Positions 35,220 through 44,054 of a DNA stretch of 64,000 bases are shown one piece after another. Below the pieces are notes generated by a model. It was not told where the DNA came from, ran no database searches, and saw only the letters and a program-made list of their open reading frames with translations. A program made the translations under genes and the position numbers. This DNA comes from Dyella sp. AtDHG13 (GTDB lineage Bacteria > Pseudomonadota > Gammaproteobacteria > Xanthomonadales > Rhodanobacteraceae), in assembly GCF_003201105.1 (NCBI RefSeq), contig NZ_QICJ01000001.1:1-64000 (forward strand), written 5' to 3'. Numbering within the stretch: the first letter of the stretch is position 1; every line of letters begins with the position of its first letter.

Positions 35220-36715
35220 CGCACGGCCGCCGGCGCGCTCGATGCCTGCGGCGGCGCGTCCGCGGCGCCGTTGATTTCCGCCACATCGCTCGTGCCATCG
35301 AACCCGCCGCCCAAAGCTTCGATCAGGCGAATGGAGATGTCGGCCTGCTGGCTTTCCAGCAAGGCAAGGCGCTGCTGCGCCACCAGCAGTTGCTGGCGAC
35401 TGGTGAGTGGCGTAAGCGGGCCGCGCAGGCCGCCCTGGTAAGCCTTCAGCGCATCGTCCCAGCTCTTCTGCGCATCATCCACCGAGCGCTTTTCCAGCGC
35501 GATCTGCTGACGCACCGAGGTCAGCGCGGATACCTGGTCGGAGACATCGTTCAACGCGCTGATCAGCAGGCCGTTGTAGCGCGCCACCATGGCGTCATAG
35601 CCGGCATCGGCGGCGGCCAGGTTCGCGCGGCGGCGGCCGCCATCGAAGATCGGCAGGCTCAGCGCCGGGCCGAAGGCGTATTGGCGCGCCTGCAGCGAAA
35701 GCACGTTGGTGCTGGCGCCCACGGCGACCAGTCCGGCCGCCGCGGAGATGCTGATGTTCGGCAGGAACTCCTTCTTGGCCGCCTTGATCTGCTTGCTGGA
35801 GGCCTCGATCTCCCAGCGCGCCGCCACCAGGTCGGCGCGGCGGCCGAGCAGATCCACCGGCAACTTCTCTGGCAGCACGGCGGGGCCGTGATCGATCAGG
35901 TGCGGACGCTCGATGGCCAGGCCACGGTCCGGCCCCTGCCCCAGCAGCACCGACAGGCTGCTGCGCGACGCATCGATGGCGCGATCGGCCGCCACCTTCT
36001 GCTGCTCGGCGCCAGCCACCTGCGAATCGGCCAGATGCTCCTGCTGCGGCGTGCCGAGCCCGCCCTTCACCAGCTTGCGGGTGACCTCCAGCGTGCGGCT
36101 GGCGCGCTCGAACTCGGCATCGGCCACGTCCTTTTCGGCGAACGCATGGCTCAGCTGCACGTAGGCGCGCGCCACGTTCACCGACAACTCGATGCGCGCG
36201 GCATAGGCGTCGATCTCCGCCGCGCGGCTGCGGCCCAGCGCGGCTTCCCAGGCGGCGCGCTTGCCGCCCCACAGGTCGAGGTCCCACGAGAAATCCGCGG
36301 TGAGCGACTTGCTCCAGGCGAACTTGCCCAGCACGTATTCGGGATAGATCGGGTTCTTCTTCGAGAGGTCCGCGCCGGTGATCGACGCGTCGAATCCGGC
36401 CTGCGGCTTGCGCGCGGCGTTGACGCTGTCGGCGATGGCCTGCGCCTGGCGGGCGCGCGCCTGTGCCTGGTCGAGGCTGGGGTTGTTCTTCAGCGCTTCT
36501 TCGATGAGCGCCGTGAGCTGCGGGTCGCCATAGCTCACCCACCAATCCTGCTTGGGCCATGCCGTGGGGCTGAGCTGCACGTCGGCTAGGCTGCGCTCGG
36601 ACTTCAGGCTGCCGGGGTCGGTAAGGGTGCCAGTGGTATGCAGGCCCCGGCTGGTCGCGCAGCCCGCAAGGGCGACACTGAGCGCAATGGCGGCAGGAAG
36701 AACGATGGAACGCAT
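35216..36715 (-). CDS. NodT/OprM-type outer-membrane efflux factor (lipoprotein)
   Basis: 499 residues. A lipoprotein signal peptide (LSVALAGC, Cys about 19) is followed by two TolC repeats with long coiled-coil helices (e.g. LIEEALKNNPSLDQAQARARQAQ). It forms the trimeric outer-membrane exit duct of an RND or MFS-type tripartite pump. No inner-membrane pump or membrane-fusion gene is adjacent, so the partner is elsewhere; the CzcA-like pump at the right edge is far away. ATG 36715 directly precedes the lipoprotein signal. Confidence 0.93.
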   Translation of the reverse strand: MRSIVLPAAIALSVALAGCATSRGLHTTGTLTDPGSLKSERSLADVQLSPTAWPKQDWWVSYGDPQLTALIEEALKNNPSLDQAQARARQAQAIADSVNAARKPQAGFDASITGADLSKKNPIYPEYVLGKFAWSKSLTADFSWDLDLWGGKRAAWEAALGRSRAAEIDAYAARIELSVNVARAYVQLSHAFAEKDVADAEFERASRTLEVTRKLVKGGLGTPQQEHLADSQVAGAEQQKVAADRAIDASRSSLSVLLGQGPDRGLAIERPHLIDHGPAVLPEKLPVDLLGRRADLVAARWEIEASSKQIKAAKKEFLPNISISAAAGLVAVGASTNVLSLQARQYAFGPALSLPIFDGGRRRANLAAADAGYDAMVARYNGLLISALNDVSDQVSALTSVRQQIALEKRSVDDAQKSWDDALKAYQGGLRGPLTPLTSRQQLLVAQQRLALLESQQADISIRLIEALGGGFDGTSDVAEINGAADAPPQASSAPAAVR

Positions 36716-37025
36716 GGCGGATATCCGGAAAAGAAAACGCGAAGGTGCGCTGCGTCGCTTCGCGGCATCGCAGCCGCGATGGCCAGGCAGGAATGCGTCG
36801 TGCGACGTGCGCGATTGCGCACCGATATGCCGATTATATCCCTGCGTCTCAAGGGTGCGTAGCGTGAAAAGAGCCGCCGCCGGGCGCGACCTTTGTCCAA
36901 TTGCCAGCACCATATCCACGCGCCCTCGCACTTGGCGGTGCAATGTCCAGCGCATAACCTCGTCCGTTATTCACGCCGGCCGCCCGGCCGCGCGTCGCCA
37001 CATGCCACGCAAGGAACCCACGCGC

Positions 37026-37442
37026 ATGCCCAAGATTTCATCTGCCAGCATCGTCTCCACGGACAGCGATTATCTCCACCGCATCGAGGCTGGCCATTAC
37101 GCGCTGGTCACCGACGAGCCCGTGAAGCTCGGCGGCAAGGGCGCGGGCCCCGCGCCGTTCGACTACTACCTGGCATCGCTCGCCGCCTGCACGGCCATCA
37201 CCTTGCGCATGTATGCCGAACGCAAGGGCTGGGACCTCGGCGAATTCCGCGCGGAGCTTCAGCTGGATCGCGACGACGATGGCCGCCTGCACGTGCTGCG
37301 CACCTTGCACGCCACCGGCCCGCTCACGGATGAGCAATGGAACCGCCTGCTGGAAATCGTCGCCAACACGCCGGTGACCAAGGCAATGCGCGAAGGTGCC
37401 GAGATCACTAGCCGTCGCGGCGAAGCAACGTCGGGCGCGTAA
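37026..37442 (+). CDS. OsmC/Ohr-family thiol peroxidase-like protein
   Basis: 138 residues. Conserved features are the APFDYYLASLAACTAITLRMYAERKGW helix with the peroxidatic-type Cys and the C-terminal half of the swapped OsmC fold. Only one Cys is seen, so this is the YhfA/OsmC-like class rather than classic two-Cys Ohr. ATG 37026 is chosen; ATG 37002 would add eight residues. Divergent from the outer-membrane factor gene. Confidence 0.85.
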   Translation: MPKISSASIVSTDSDYLHRIEAGHYALVTDEPVKLGGKGAGPAPFDYYLASLAACTAITLRMYAERKGWDLGEFRAELQLDRDDDGRLHVLRTLHATGPLTDEQWNRLLEIVANTPVTKAMREGAEITSRRGEATSGA

Positions 37443-37746
37443 GGCGTCGGCGCGGCACCTGCGGCGAGTGCGGACGCAAGTATTTGCTGCATCTCACAAT
37501 GCGACGCCCTTCACCGGAACGTCACTCGCTTTTATGAGAGAGTCCCATCACTGGAAGCCAAGGCCGCGCCCGAATGCAGGCTTGACCAAGGGTGCAGCCC
37601 AACCGCTTTTCGGGGTGCGAGGAAGGTCCGGAAGTGCACAGGCAGGCAAGCCGATGCCCGCGCCGGAACGAGGGACGGCGATGCGCGAAGACACCGCATC
37701 GCTCGTACGACCTCAGGCCACATGAGCCCGAGGAGTTACGGTCATC
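37443..37746. other. Intergenic region, 304 bases, with RNA-like structure
   Basis: Between the OsmC gene and the MASE1 gene, both plus. Contains a perfect hairpin GCGATGCG / CGCATCGC (37678-37685 with 37695-37702, 9-base loop) and a GAGGAAGGTCCGG string at 37619 that resembles part of conserved region I of RNase P RNA. The rest of RNase P is absent. A leader RNA or small RNA is possible; nothing firmer can be said. Confidence 0.4.
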
Positions 37747-39408
37747 ATGGGGAAGAGCATCATGGGGGAAGTTTTAGCGCCACGCGCCTGGGGCCGCCAT
37801 GTGGCTGTCTGCCTGGGCTACGCGCTCAGTTATGTACTGCTGCGGCATGTATCGGTCTCGCACTGGAACCTTCCCGCCGGCCTGCGCGTGACCTGCCTGT
37901 TGCTGCTGCCGTATCGCTACTGGCCCGCGCTGCTGATCGGCGAATGCATCCCGGTGGATTACCACGCCTGGCATTGCATGGACGATTTCGGCTGGCGCTG
38001 GTCGGCGCTCGCCGCCATCCCACCGCTGCTGCCCTTGATGGCCGTGGTGGCCTGGGCGCGACGCCATGCGCGGCTGCTGCAGGATCGATACCGGATCAAC
38101 ATGCCAATGCTGCTCGGCGTGATTCTCGCGGGCGCCGTGGTGACCGCCATCGACGACGTTTTCGTGGTCATGGCCGTGCAGATGCCGGTCGGACAGCCTG
38201 CTCCCATGCTCGATGCACAGGTGATCTTCGGCTACTTCATGGGCAACTACCTCGGTGCGTTGGCGATCGCGCCGACGGTGATCGCCATCCATCTCGCCCG
38301 GTCCGGCAAGCACGATGGCGAGCCGCTGTGGCGCAGCCGCCTCGCCAAGGACACGGTCATCGGCGTGCTCACGCCACTGCTGGTGCTGATGGGGCTGGTC
38401 TTCAGCAGCCAGGGCGACAGCATGCAGGTGTTCCGCATCGCCATGTTCCTGCCGGTGGTGTGGCTTACCTCGCGCCACGGCTGGCAAGGCGCGGCCCTGG
38501 GCGGCACGCTGGCCAGCATCGCGGTCACCATGACCTCATCCATCGTGCGCGATCCGGCGGTAATCCAGGCGCAGGCGCTCATCGCCTTCGCCATCACCAC
38601 CCTGCTCATGCTCGGCTCGCGCATCGCGCATCAGTCGCAGGCAAGCCAGGCCAGGCACATGGACACGCTGCGTGGCTTCCAGCTCGCGCAGCAAGGGTTG
38701 TATCTGGAGGAACTTCGCCTGCGGCAGGCTGCCGACACGCTGGAGCACATTGGCCACACCATCCGCGAGAACCACAACCGCCTGCTGGATCGCCTTCGAC
38801 ATGTGCTGCCCTCCAACGAAGAGCGCACGTATTCACGACAGGTCGCCCTGGCGCAACATGAAATGCACCGCCTGGCCAATGCGTTGTATCCGCGCGGCTG
38901 GCGCGAGCGCGGCGTGCCCGCCACCTTGCGCGAAGGCCCCTTCGCGCAGGCGATCCACATGGCGGGCGCCACGTATGCATGCGAGCTTTCGGGCCGCGGG
39001 CTGAGCCAGCTCGCACCCGACGTGCACATGGCGCTGTATCGCCTCGCCTGCGAGGTGCTGGTGCACGTGCTGTCGCGCGGCCCCATGCAGGACATCCACC
39101 TGCAACTGCGCGGCGGCCATACACATGGGCGGCGCTGGGTGGTCATGCGGCTCACCGGGCGGCGCGCGCAGGTGCAGTCGTCGACGCCCGAGTCGGATCG
39201 TCTCCATGCCGTGGACGAAGCGCACTGGAAGCAGGCCATGACCCTGCTTGGCGCGAGCGGGCTGGGCATTTCGTCGATCCGCGACCGCACGCATATCTAC
39301 GGCGGTGATGTGCATCTGCGCGAAACCGCTCAGCAGGTGAGTGTCACCCTGCTGCTGCACGACTCGCTGCGGGCTTCGTCGGTCAACCACCGGAGCGCTT
39401 CACGCTAG
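37747..39408 (+). CDS. MASE1-domain membrane protein with degenerate histidine-kinase C-terminus
   Basis: 553 residues. Residues about 15-295 form an eight-helix MASE1-like sensor in the inner membrane. The cytoplasmic C-terminal half (about 305-540) resembles NarX/UhpB-type kinases: a helical dimerisation-like segment, ALYRLACEVLVHVLSRG in place of the N box and GASGLGISSIRDRTHIYGGDVHL at the end. The usual HisKA_3 phospho-His motif, the N-box Asn and the DxGxG box are not seen, so kinase activity is doubtful. An AGGAG precedes the ATG. Possible partner regulator unknown. Confidence 0.75.
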   Translation: MGKSIMGEVLAPRAWGRHVAVCLGYALSYVLLRHVSVSHWNLPAGLRVTCLLLLPYRYWPALLIGECIPVDYHAWHCMDDFGWRWSALAAIPPLLPLMAVVAWARRHARLLQDRYRINMPMLLGVILAGAVVTAIDDVFVVMAVQMPVGQPAPMLDAQVIFGYFMGNYLGALAIAPTVIAIHLARSGKHDGEPLWRSRLAKDTVIGVLTPLLVLMGLVFSSQGDSMQVFRIAMFLPVVWLTSRHGWQGAALGGTLASIAVTMTSSIVRDPAVIQAQALIAFAITTLLMLGSRIAHQSQASQARHMDTLRGFQLAQQGLYLEELRLRQAADTLEHIGHTIRENHNRLLDRLRHVLPSNEERTYSRQVALAQHEMHRLANALYPRGWRERGVPATLREGPFAQAIHMAGATYACELSGRGLSQLAPDVHMALYRLACEVLVHVLSRGPMQDIHLQLRGGHTHGRRWVVMRLTGRRAQVQSSTPESDRLHAVDEAHWKQAMTLLGASGLGISSIRDRTHIYGGDVHLRETAQQVSVTLLLHDSLRASSVNHRSASR

Positions 39409-39438
39409 AAGCGCCCCGGCGGCCTTTTCAGTCCGGCA

Positions 39439-39906
39439 TCAGTTGATGCGCGAGCTGCACTCGATCGGATCGTGGCAGTCGCCAGCCGCCACGTAGGTCG
39501 CCGCCGTGCCGTTGCACTGCGGCGCGACCAGCACCTTCACCGCGCTGTCCTGATAGACGATCTCGCCCTGCGTGCTGCCGGTAGCGGCCTGCGGCTCGTC
39601 CGGCGTCGCCACGCGGGCGGCGTCCGAACCGATCGGCAACGCGAGGAAATGGCCCGATGCCGAGGCCACCGCCGCGCGCACCTTGCCGTTGAGATCGTTG
39701 ACCTGCACGTACTGCACGCCATTGCGCTGGAACACGTACACGTGCCAGTGCGGACTGGCGCTGACGTCGGTGGCGTTGGGCCACGATTGCCCCAGTCCCG
39801 TGGATGGCAAGGCGTTGCCCGCCATGGCGCTCATCGAGGTCACGGAAGCCATCAGCAGTCCTGCGGTCAGCCACTGACGAAAACGACGGCCCGAAGCGTG
39901 GTGCAT
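39439..39906 (-). CDS. Secreted hypothetical protein
   Basis: 155 residues from ATG 39906, chosen for the GGAGGG site eight bases upstream. A basic N-terminus (RRFRQWL) and hydrophobic stretch ending SAMAGNA form a signal peptide. The mature part has a beta-rich segment (HWHVYVFQRNGVQYVQVNDLNGKVRA) and two Cys (APQCNG, GDCHD, ECSS gives three). No family recognised. Convergent with the MASE1 gene. Confidence 0.7.
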   Translation of the reverse strand: MHHASGRRFRQWLTAGLLMASVTSMSAMAGNALPSTGLGQSWPNATDVSASPHWHVYVFQRNGVQYVQVNDLNGKVRAAVASASGHFLALPIGSDAARVATPDEPQAATGSTQGEIVYQDSAVKVLVAPQCNGTAATYVAAGDCHDPIECSSRIN

Positions 39907-40286
39907 GTGTTTTCCCTCCATAGTTGGTCCCCTGGTCCGAGGTGTCCGATGACACCGTGCGAAGTCGATCATCACTGGCCCGCGCCGTAGCGGCACGCGA
40001 CCAGACCCAGCACTCTGCCCTACTCGCTTCATCGCAGTAAGTGCCGGCAACGCGTCATGCGACACGCTTTGCTCGTCGCGGTACGGCATCGTTCACGGCT
40101 TTCACGGATCCATCACGCGCACGCTCGGGTTCGCCCATCCGCAAACGCTTCGCACGGAAGACCTTCCTTGCTTTCTGAATGGACACCCTGCGGGTAGGTC
40201 AACCTGGCTAAACCCTTGCGCAGCCGTCCGCATCGGACCCGCTGCATGCGCGGCCGCCGGTCGCGCCCCGACCTGTCGAGGCAAGG
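39907..40286. other. Intergenic gap, 380 bases, between divergent genes
   Basis: Should contain promoters for the secreted hypothetical (minus) and MBL hydrolase (plus) genes. No further gene was seen. Short dyads such as ACCC-3-GGGT near 40190 are too weak to call. Confidence 0.5.
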
Positions 40287-41276
40287 ATGAAAGTCGCAAT
40301 GATCGTGCTGTGCTGCATGGCCAGCCTGCTTGGCATGCCCGCCGTCGGCCAACCCGCGCCCGGCGACATGAACGTGCATTGGGACGCCGGTGCCGCCAAC
40401 TGCCAGGCGCACACGCCGCGGCCGCTGCAAGTGCATCGCTACGACGCGAACACCTACCTGCTTCGCGAAAGCCTTTGCCAGACCTACGAAGGCCCTTTCA
40501 TCTATCTGCTCATCGGCACGTCGCGCGCCTTGCTGATCGACACGGGTGACGTGGCCGACGCCAACAAGATGCCACTGGCCTCGACGGTGCTCGGGCTGCT
40601 GCCCCAGGTGAACGGCAAACGCATGCCGCTGCTCATCGCGCACACGCACGGGCATCTGGACCATCGCAGCGGCGACGGCCAGTTCGCGGCCGCGCCCGAC
40701 GTCGCCATCGTCGGCACCGATCTGCCGCACGTCATCGAGGGCTTCGGCTTTCACGACTGGCCCAACGACATCGCGCATATCGATCTTGGCGAACGCACCG
40801 TCGACGTGATCGCCACACCCGGCCACTATCCCTCGCACGTATCGTTCTACGATGCCAACACGGGGCTGGTGTTTTCCGGCGATTTCTTCCTGCCCGGCCG
40901 CCTGATCATCGACGACACCGAGGCTGACCGCGCCAGCGCCGCGCGCATCAACCAGTTCCTGCGCGACCGCCTCGTGACCTATGTGCTGGGCAGTCATGTC
41001 GAACTGGACCGCCACGGACAGACCGAGCCAATGGGATCGAACTGGCACCCCGACGAAGCGCCGCTGCCGCTGAGCAAGGAGGATCTCGCGCAACTCCCCC
41101 AGGTGCTCGCCTCGTTCAACGGCTTCTACAGCCAGTCCGACCGGTTCACGGTCTACAGCCAAACGCGCATGCTGCAGTTGGTCGGCGCGATCGCCGTTCT
41201 TCTCCTGATCGTCATCGTCCTCTCCTTACGCTGGTGGTTCAGACGCCGACGACACACCCACGACGGCCAGCCGTGA
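40287..41276 (+). CDS. Membrane-tethered metallo-beta-lactamase-fold hydrolase
   Basis: 329 residues: signal peptide (to VGQPA), an MBL domain with the HTHGHLDH zinc motif, later metal ligands in ATPGHYPSH and FSGDFF, then a C-terminal hydrophobic helix (about 292-316) followed by RRRRH. The catalytic domain would face the periplasm, held by the C-terminal anchor. Substrate class (lactone, phosphodiester or thioester) is not assignable. Transcribed with the quinone oxidoreductase 22 bases downstream. Confidence 0.82.
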   Translation: MKVAMIVLCCMASLLGMPAVGQPAPGDMNVHWDAGAANCQAHTPRPLQVHRYDANTYLLRESLCQTYEGPFIYLLIGTSRALLIDTGDVADANKMPLASTVLGLLPQVNGKRMPLLIAHTHGHLDHRSGDGQFAAAPDVAIVGTDLPHVIEGFGFHDWPNDIAHIDLGERTVDVIATPGHYPSHVSFYDANTGLVFSGDFFLPGRLIIDDTEADRASAARINQFLRDRLVTYVLGSHVELDRHGQTEPMGSNWHPDEAPLPLSKEDLAQLPQVLASFNGFYSQSDRFTVYSQTRMLQLVGAIAVLLLIVIVLSLRWWFRRRRHTHDGQP

Positions 41277-41298
41277 GTCCTTTTATACGGAGCGCTTC

Positions 41299-42300
41299 AT
41301 GCATTCTTCGCTTCCCGCGACGATGACCGAAATCCACATCAGCACGCCCGGCGCACCGGATGTGTTGCAGCCGATCCAGGTGCCCCTGCCCGCACCGAAA
41401 CCTGGCGAGGTGCTGATCCGTGTGCAGGCCGCCGGCGTGAATCGTCCCGACGTGCTGCAGCGCGAAGGCAACTACCCCATTCCGCCCGGCGCCAACCCCA
41501 TCCCAGGCCTGGAAATCGCCGGCACCGTCGCCGCCCTGGGCGAAGGCGTCATCACGCACGCCGTCGGCGAAGCGGTCTGCGCGCTCACCAATGGCGGCGG
41601 CTACGCGGAATATTGCGTGGTGCCTTCGGGACAGGTGCTGCCGATTCCGCGCGGCGTTTCCATGCAGCAGGCCGCCGCCATACCGGAGACCTTCTTCACG
41701 GTATGGGCCAACCTGTTCCAGTTGGGGCACGCCCGTCGAGGCGACGTGGCGCTGATCCACGGCGGCACCAGCGGCATCGGCACGACGGCGCTCATGCTAT
41801 GCCGCGAATTCGGCATACGCGCATTCGCCACGGCCGGCGGGCAGGACAAGTGCGAGGCCATCCGCGAACTGGGCGGCGAGCCGATCAACTACCGTCAGGA
41901 GTCCTTCGCGGAAGTGGTGATGGCGCACACGGAAGGCCACGGTGCGGACGTGATCCTCGACATCATGGGCGCCGCGTATTTCGCGGACAACCTCGCCACG
42001 CTGGCGCGGGACGGCCGCCTGCTGCTGATCGGCTTTCTCGGCGGCGGCACCGCCGAGCACGTCAACCTTCAGGCCATCATGGCCAAGCGCGCCATCGTCA
42101 CGGGATCGGCCATGCGTCCGCGCTCGACGCAGGAGAAGTCCGCCATCGCCGCATCGCTGCGGGAACATGTGTGGCCCATGCTGGCGCAGGGACGCTGCCT
42201 GCCGATGGTCAGCGCCACCTACCCGCTGCTTCGCGCTGCGGATGCGCATCGCCACATGGAAAGCGGCCACCACATCGGCAAGATCGTGTTGACCGTGTAA
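41299..42300 (+). CDS. NAD(P)H:quinone oxidoreductase, PIG3 family
   Basis: 333 residues of the zeta-crystallin/medium-chain dehydrogenase type without structural zinc ligands. Motifs: AAGVNRPDVLQREGNYP, PGLEIAGTVAALG, and the NADPH loop IHGGTSGIGTTALML. The PIG3-like region AANVPETFFTVW is represented by AAAIPETFFTVWANLFQ. Reduces quinones in the cytoplasm. Likely in an operon with the MBL hydrolase. Confidence 0.92.
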   Translation: MHSSLPATMTEIHISTPGAPDVLQPIQVPLPAPKPGEVLIRVQAAGVNRPDVLQREGNYPIPPGANPIPGLEIAGTVAALGEGVITHAVGEAVCALTNGGGYAEYCVVPSGQVLPIPRGVSMQQAAAIPETFFTVWANLFQLGHARRGDVALIHGGTSGIGTTALMLCREFGIRAFATAGGQDKCEAIRELGGEPINYRQESFAEVVMAHTEGHGADVILDIMGAAYFADNLATLARDGRLLLIGFLGGGTAEHVNLQAIMAKRAIVTGSAMRPRSTQEKSAIAASLREHVWPMLAQGRCLPMVSATYPLLRAADAHRHMESGHHIGKIVLTV

Positions 42301-42315
42301 AGCCCAGCCGCCCGC

Positions 42316-42543
42316 TCAATACGCGGCGACGGATTGGCGATCCGAAGGAAACGGGCTGCGGCCACGCGTGGTTTCCAGCCATTCGTCCATCTGGCGATGG
42401 GCTTCGCGGATCTGCATTTCCCCGGTCGGATGCCGGCGCAATTGCGCGCGCAGCAATTCCACTTCTTGCTGCAACAGGGCGTTCTGCTCGATCAGCTCGT
42501 CGCAGGCACGACTCAGCAGGTCGTTTTCGCGATCGCGTTCCAT
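42316..42543 (-). CDS. Small coiled-coil hypothetical protein
   Basis: 75 residues with heptad-like leucines (LLSRACDELIEQNALLQQEVELLRAQLRR) that predict a short coiled coil, then a charged tail. Start ATG 42543 has AGGCGG upstream. No family recognised. Ends 15 bases after the convergent oxidoreductase gene. Confidence 0.6.
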   Translation of the reverse strand: MERDRENDLLSRACDELIEQNALLQQEVELLRAQLRRHPTGEMQIREAHRQMDEWLETTRGRSPFPSDRQSVAAY

Positions 42544-42662
42544 GAAGGCACCGCCTGATCCCGGGTGGGGAATAACGTTGCCTTGCCTGCCGTTAACGCG
42601 TCGTGACACTTTGGGTAAGACTTTCGCGCGGCCTTGATGTTTCGAGGGTGTAGGCTGCGGAC

Positions 42663-42890
42663 ATGGTTTCCTCCCATGCACAACTTGACCAGATGCTCGA
42701 CGCGCTGGACGAGTCGGTGCCCCGGTTGGTGCAGAGCAAAACGGCCCCGGACGAGTTCTGGGCCAGCTTCATGAGCATGGCCAACGCCATCCAGAGCCGC
42801 GCCGAGCCCCGCGAACGCGACTGGGTTTGCGATCGCCTGGATGCCATCCAGGTCAAGCATCACCTGGTGCCGCCCGCGGACCAGATCTGA
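42663..42890 (+). CDS. Small hypothetical protein
   Basis: 75 residues, acidic and helical (LDQMLDALDESVPRL, EFWASFMSMANAIQSR). Divergent from the small coiled-coil gene with a 119-base promoter gap. No clear ribosome site is seen, but codon-position bias is consistent with coding. Confidence 0.5.
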   Translation: MVSSHAQLDQMLDALDESVPRLVQSKTAPDEFWASFMSMANAIQSRAEPRERDWVCDRLDAIQVKHHLVPPADQI

Positions 42891-42896
42891 CGCCGC

Positions 42897-43331
42897 TCAG
42901 TGGCACACCAGCACGGGGATGTCGCAGCTCAGCATCACCTTGTGCGGCACGCTGCCCAGCAGCATGCGCTCCACGCCCTCATGGCCGCGCGAGCGCATGA
43001 CGATCAGGTCGCACTGATGCTTGGCGGCAGCGGCCACGATGGCCACGTAAGGGCGCAGATCGCAGGCGATCTCGGTTTCGCATCGCACCTGCACCGCCGC
43101 CGCACGCTTGGCCACTTCGTCCAGAAACTCCTGCGCACGCGCCTTGGCGGCCTCCGTATAGCAGGGCTTGTGCTGCAACAACTCCGACATGAAGGACACG
43201 GTGGAAAGCGGCGGCAACACGTGCACGCCAAACACCGTCGAGCCCAGCCGGGATGCCAGCTCGATGCCGACGTCGACGGCCTTCAGGGCGGATTCGGAAC
43301 CATCGACCGGCAGAAGGATGTTCTTGAACAT
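42897..43331 (-). CDS. Universal stress protein UspA-like, copy 1
   Basis: 144 residues, single Usp domain (MFKNILLPVDGSE start, PVLVCH end). The nucleotide loop reads MRSRGHEGVERMLLGS, so the first Gly of the usual G-2x-G-9x-G(S/T) is Arg; ATP binding may be altered. Divergent from a second Usp gene 234 bases away. Confidence 0.9.
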   Translation of the reverse strand: MFKNILLPVDGSESALKAVDVGIELASRLGSTVFGVHVLPPLSTVSFMSELLQHKPCYTEAAKARAQEFLDEVAKRAAAVQVRCETEIACDLRPYVAIVAAAAKHQCDLIVMRSRGHEGVERMLLGSVPHKVMLSCDIPVLVCH

Positions 43332-43565
43332 GACCTTGGCCTCCCGTGATTTCCCGCCCCAAGTTTAGTCCTGTTGCGTTGGCGCGACGTGCACGCCTGA
43401 TCCTCCATGCGGCGGATTGACGCCACGCGCCCGCCTCGCGGATCGGTCGCCCTAAGCTGGCCCGGGCACACACCGTGACACAGGCTGCACGACGGCTGCG
43501 TCACGCTGCCGCCGTCGCCCCAGGCGCCTTCTTTCGCCGCGTCCGCGGCATTCAGCGAGGAAGCC

Positions 43566-44003
43566 ATGTTCAAACACATCCTCATCCCCATCGACGGGTC
43601 CGACGTTTCCCTGCGCGCCGCGAAAACCGGCATCGAGCAGGCCGCACTGACCAAGGGCAAGGTCACGGCGATCCACGTGATCTCGCCGTTCCAGACCATC
43701 GCCTACATGGGCGCCATCCTGGCCGCCACCGAATTCGCCTACGACGAGGAAGCCAAGGCCAACGCGCAGCGCTACCTCGACCAGGTCAAGGCCCTGGCGG
43801 ATGCGGCCGGTGTGCCATTCGAGGGTTACGCCGAGTTCGGCGACCAGCCCTACGAAACCATCGTGCAGGCCTGCAAGGACAGGCACGCCGACCTGATCGT
43901 GATGGGCTCCAACGGATGGCGCGGCATGACGCGCCTGCTGCTGGGCAGCGAAACGCACAAGGTGCTGCTGCGCGCCGACGTGCCCGTGCTTGTCTGCCAC
44001 TGA
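43566..44003 (+). CDS. Universal stress protein UspA-like, copy 2
   Basis: 145 residues. Retains the full ATP loop GSNGWRGMTRLLLGS and shares with copy 1 the MFKxIL-PxDGS start and PVLVCH end, so the two are paralogues in divergent orientation. Cytosolic dimer expected, induced by starvation or stress. Confidence 0.92.
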   Translation: MFKHILIPIDGSDVSLRAAKTGIEQAALTKGKVTAIHVISPFQTIAYMGAILAATEFAYDEEAKANAQRYLDQVKALADAAGVPFEGYAEFGDQPYETIVQACKDRHADLIVMGSNGWRGMTRLLLGSETHKVLLRADVPVLVCH

Positions 44004-44013
44004 GGCACCGTTG

Positions 44014-44052
44014 CGCCCGGCGCCGCGAGGTTTGTCGCGGTGCCGGGCGTTT
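44014..44052. terminator. Bidirectional hairpin terminator between usp and TonB receptor genes
   Basis: 15-bp stem (CGCCCGGCGCCGCGA with TCGCGGTGCCGGGCG, one wobble) around GGTTTG, followed by TTT on the plus strand. It fills the 51-base gap between the convergent genes. Confidence 0.75.
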
Positions 44053-44054
44053 CC

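Noticed and set aside
37619-37631. RNase P RNA gene
   Set aside because: Only a short region-I-like string is present; the 3' conserved region and the needed length are missing.
37600-37720. Cyclic-di-GMP (GEMM) or cobalamin riboswitch before the MASE1 gene
   Set aside because: Conserved GEMM and B12-box strings are absent; only general hairpins fit.
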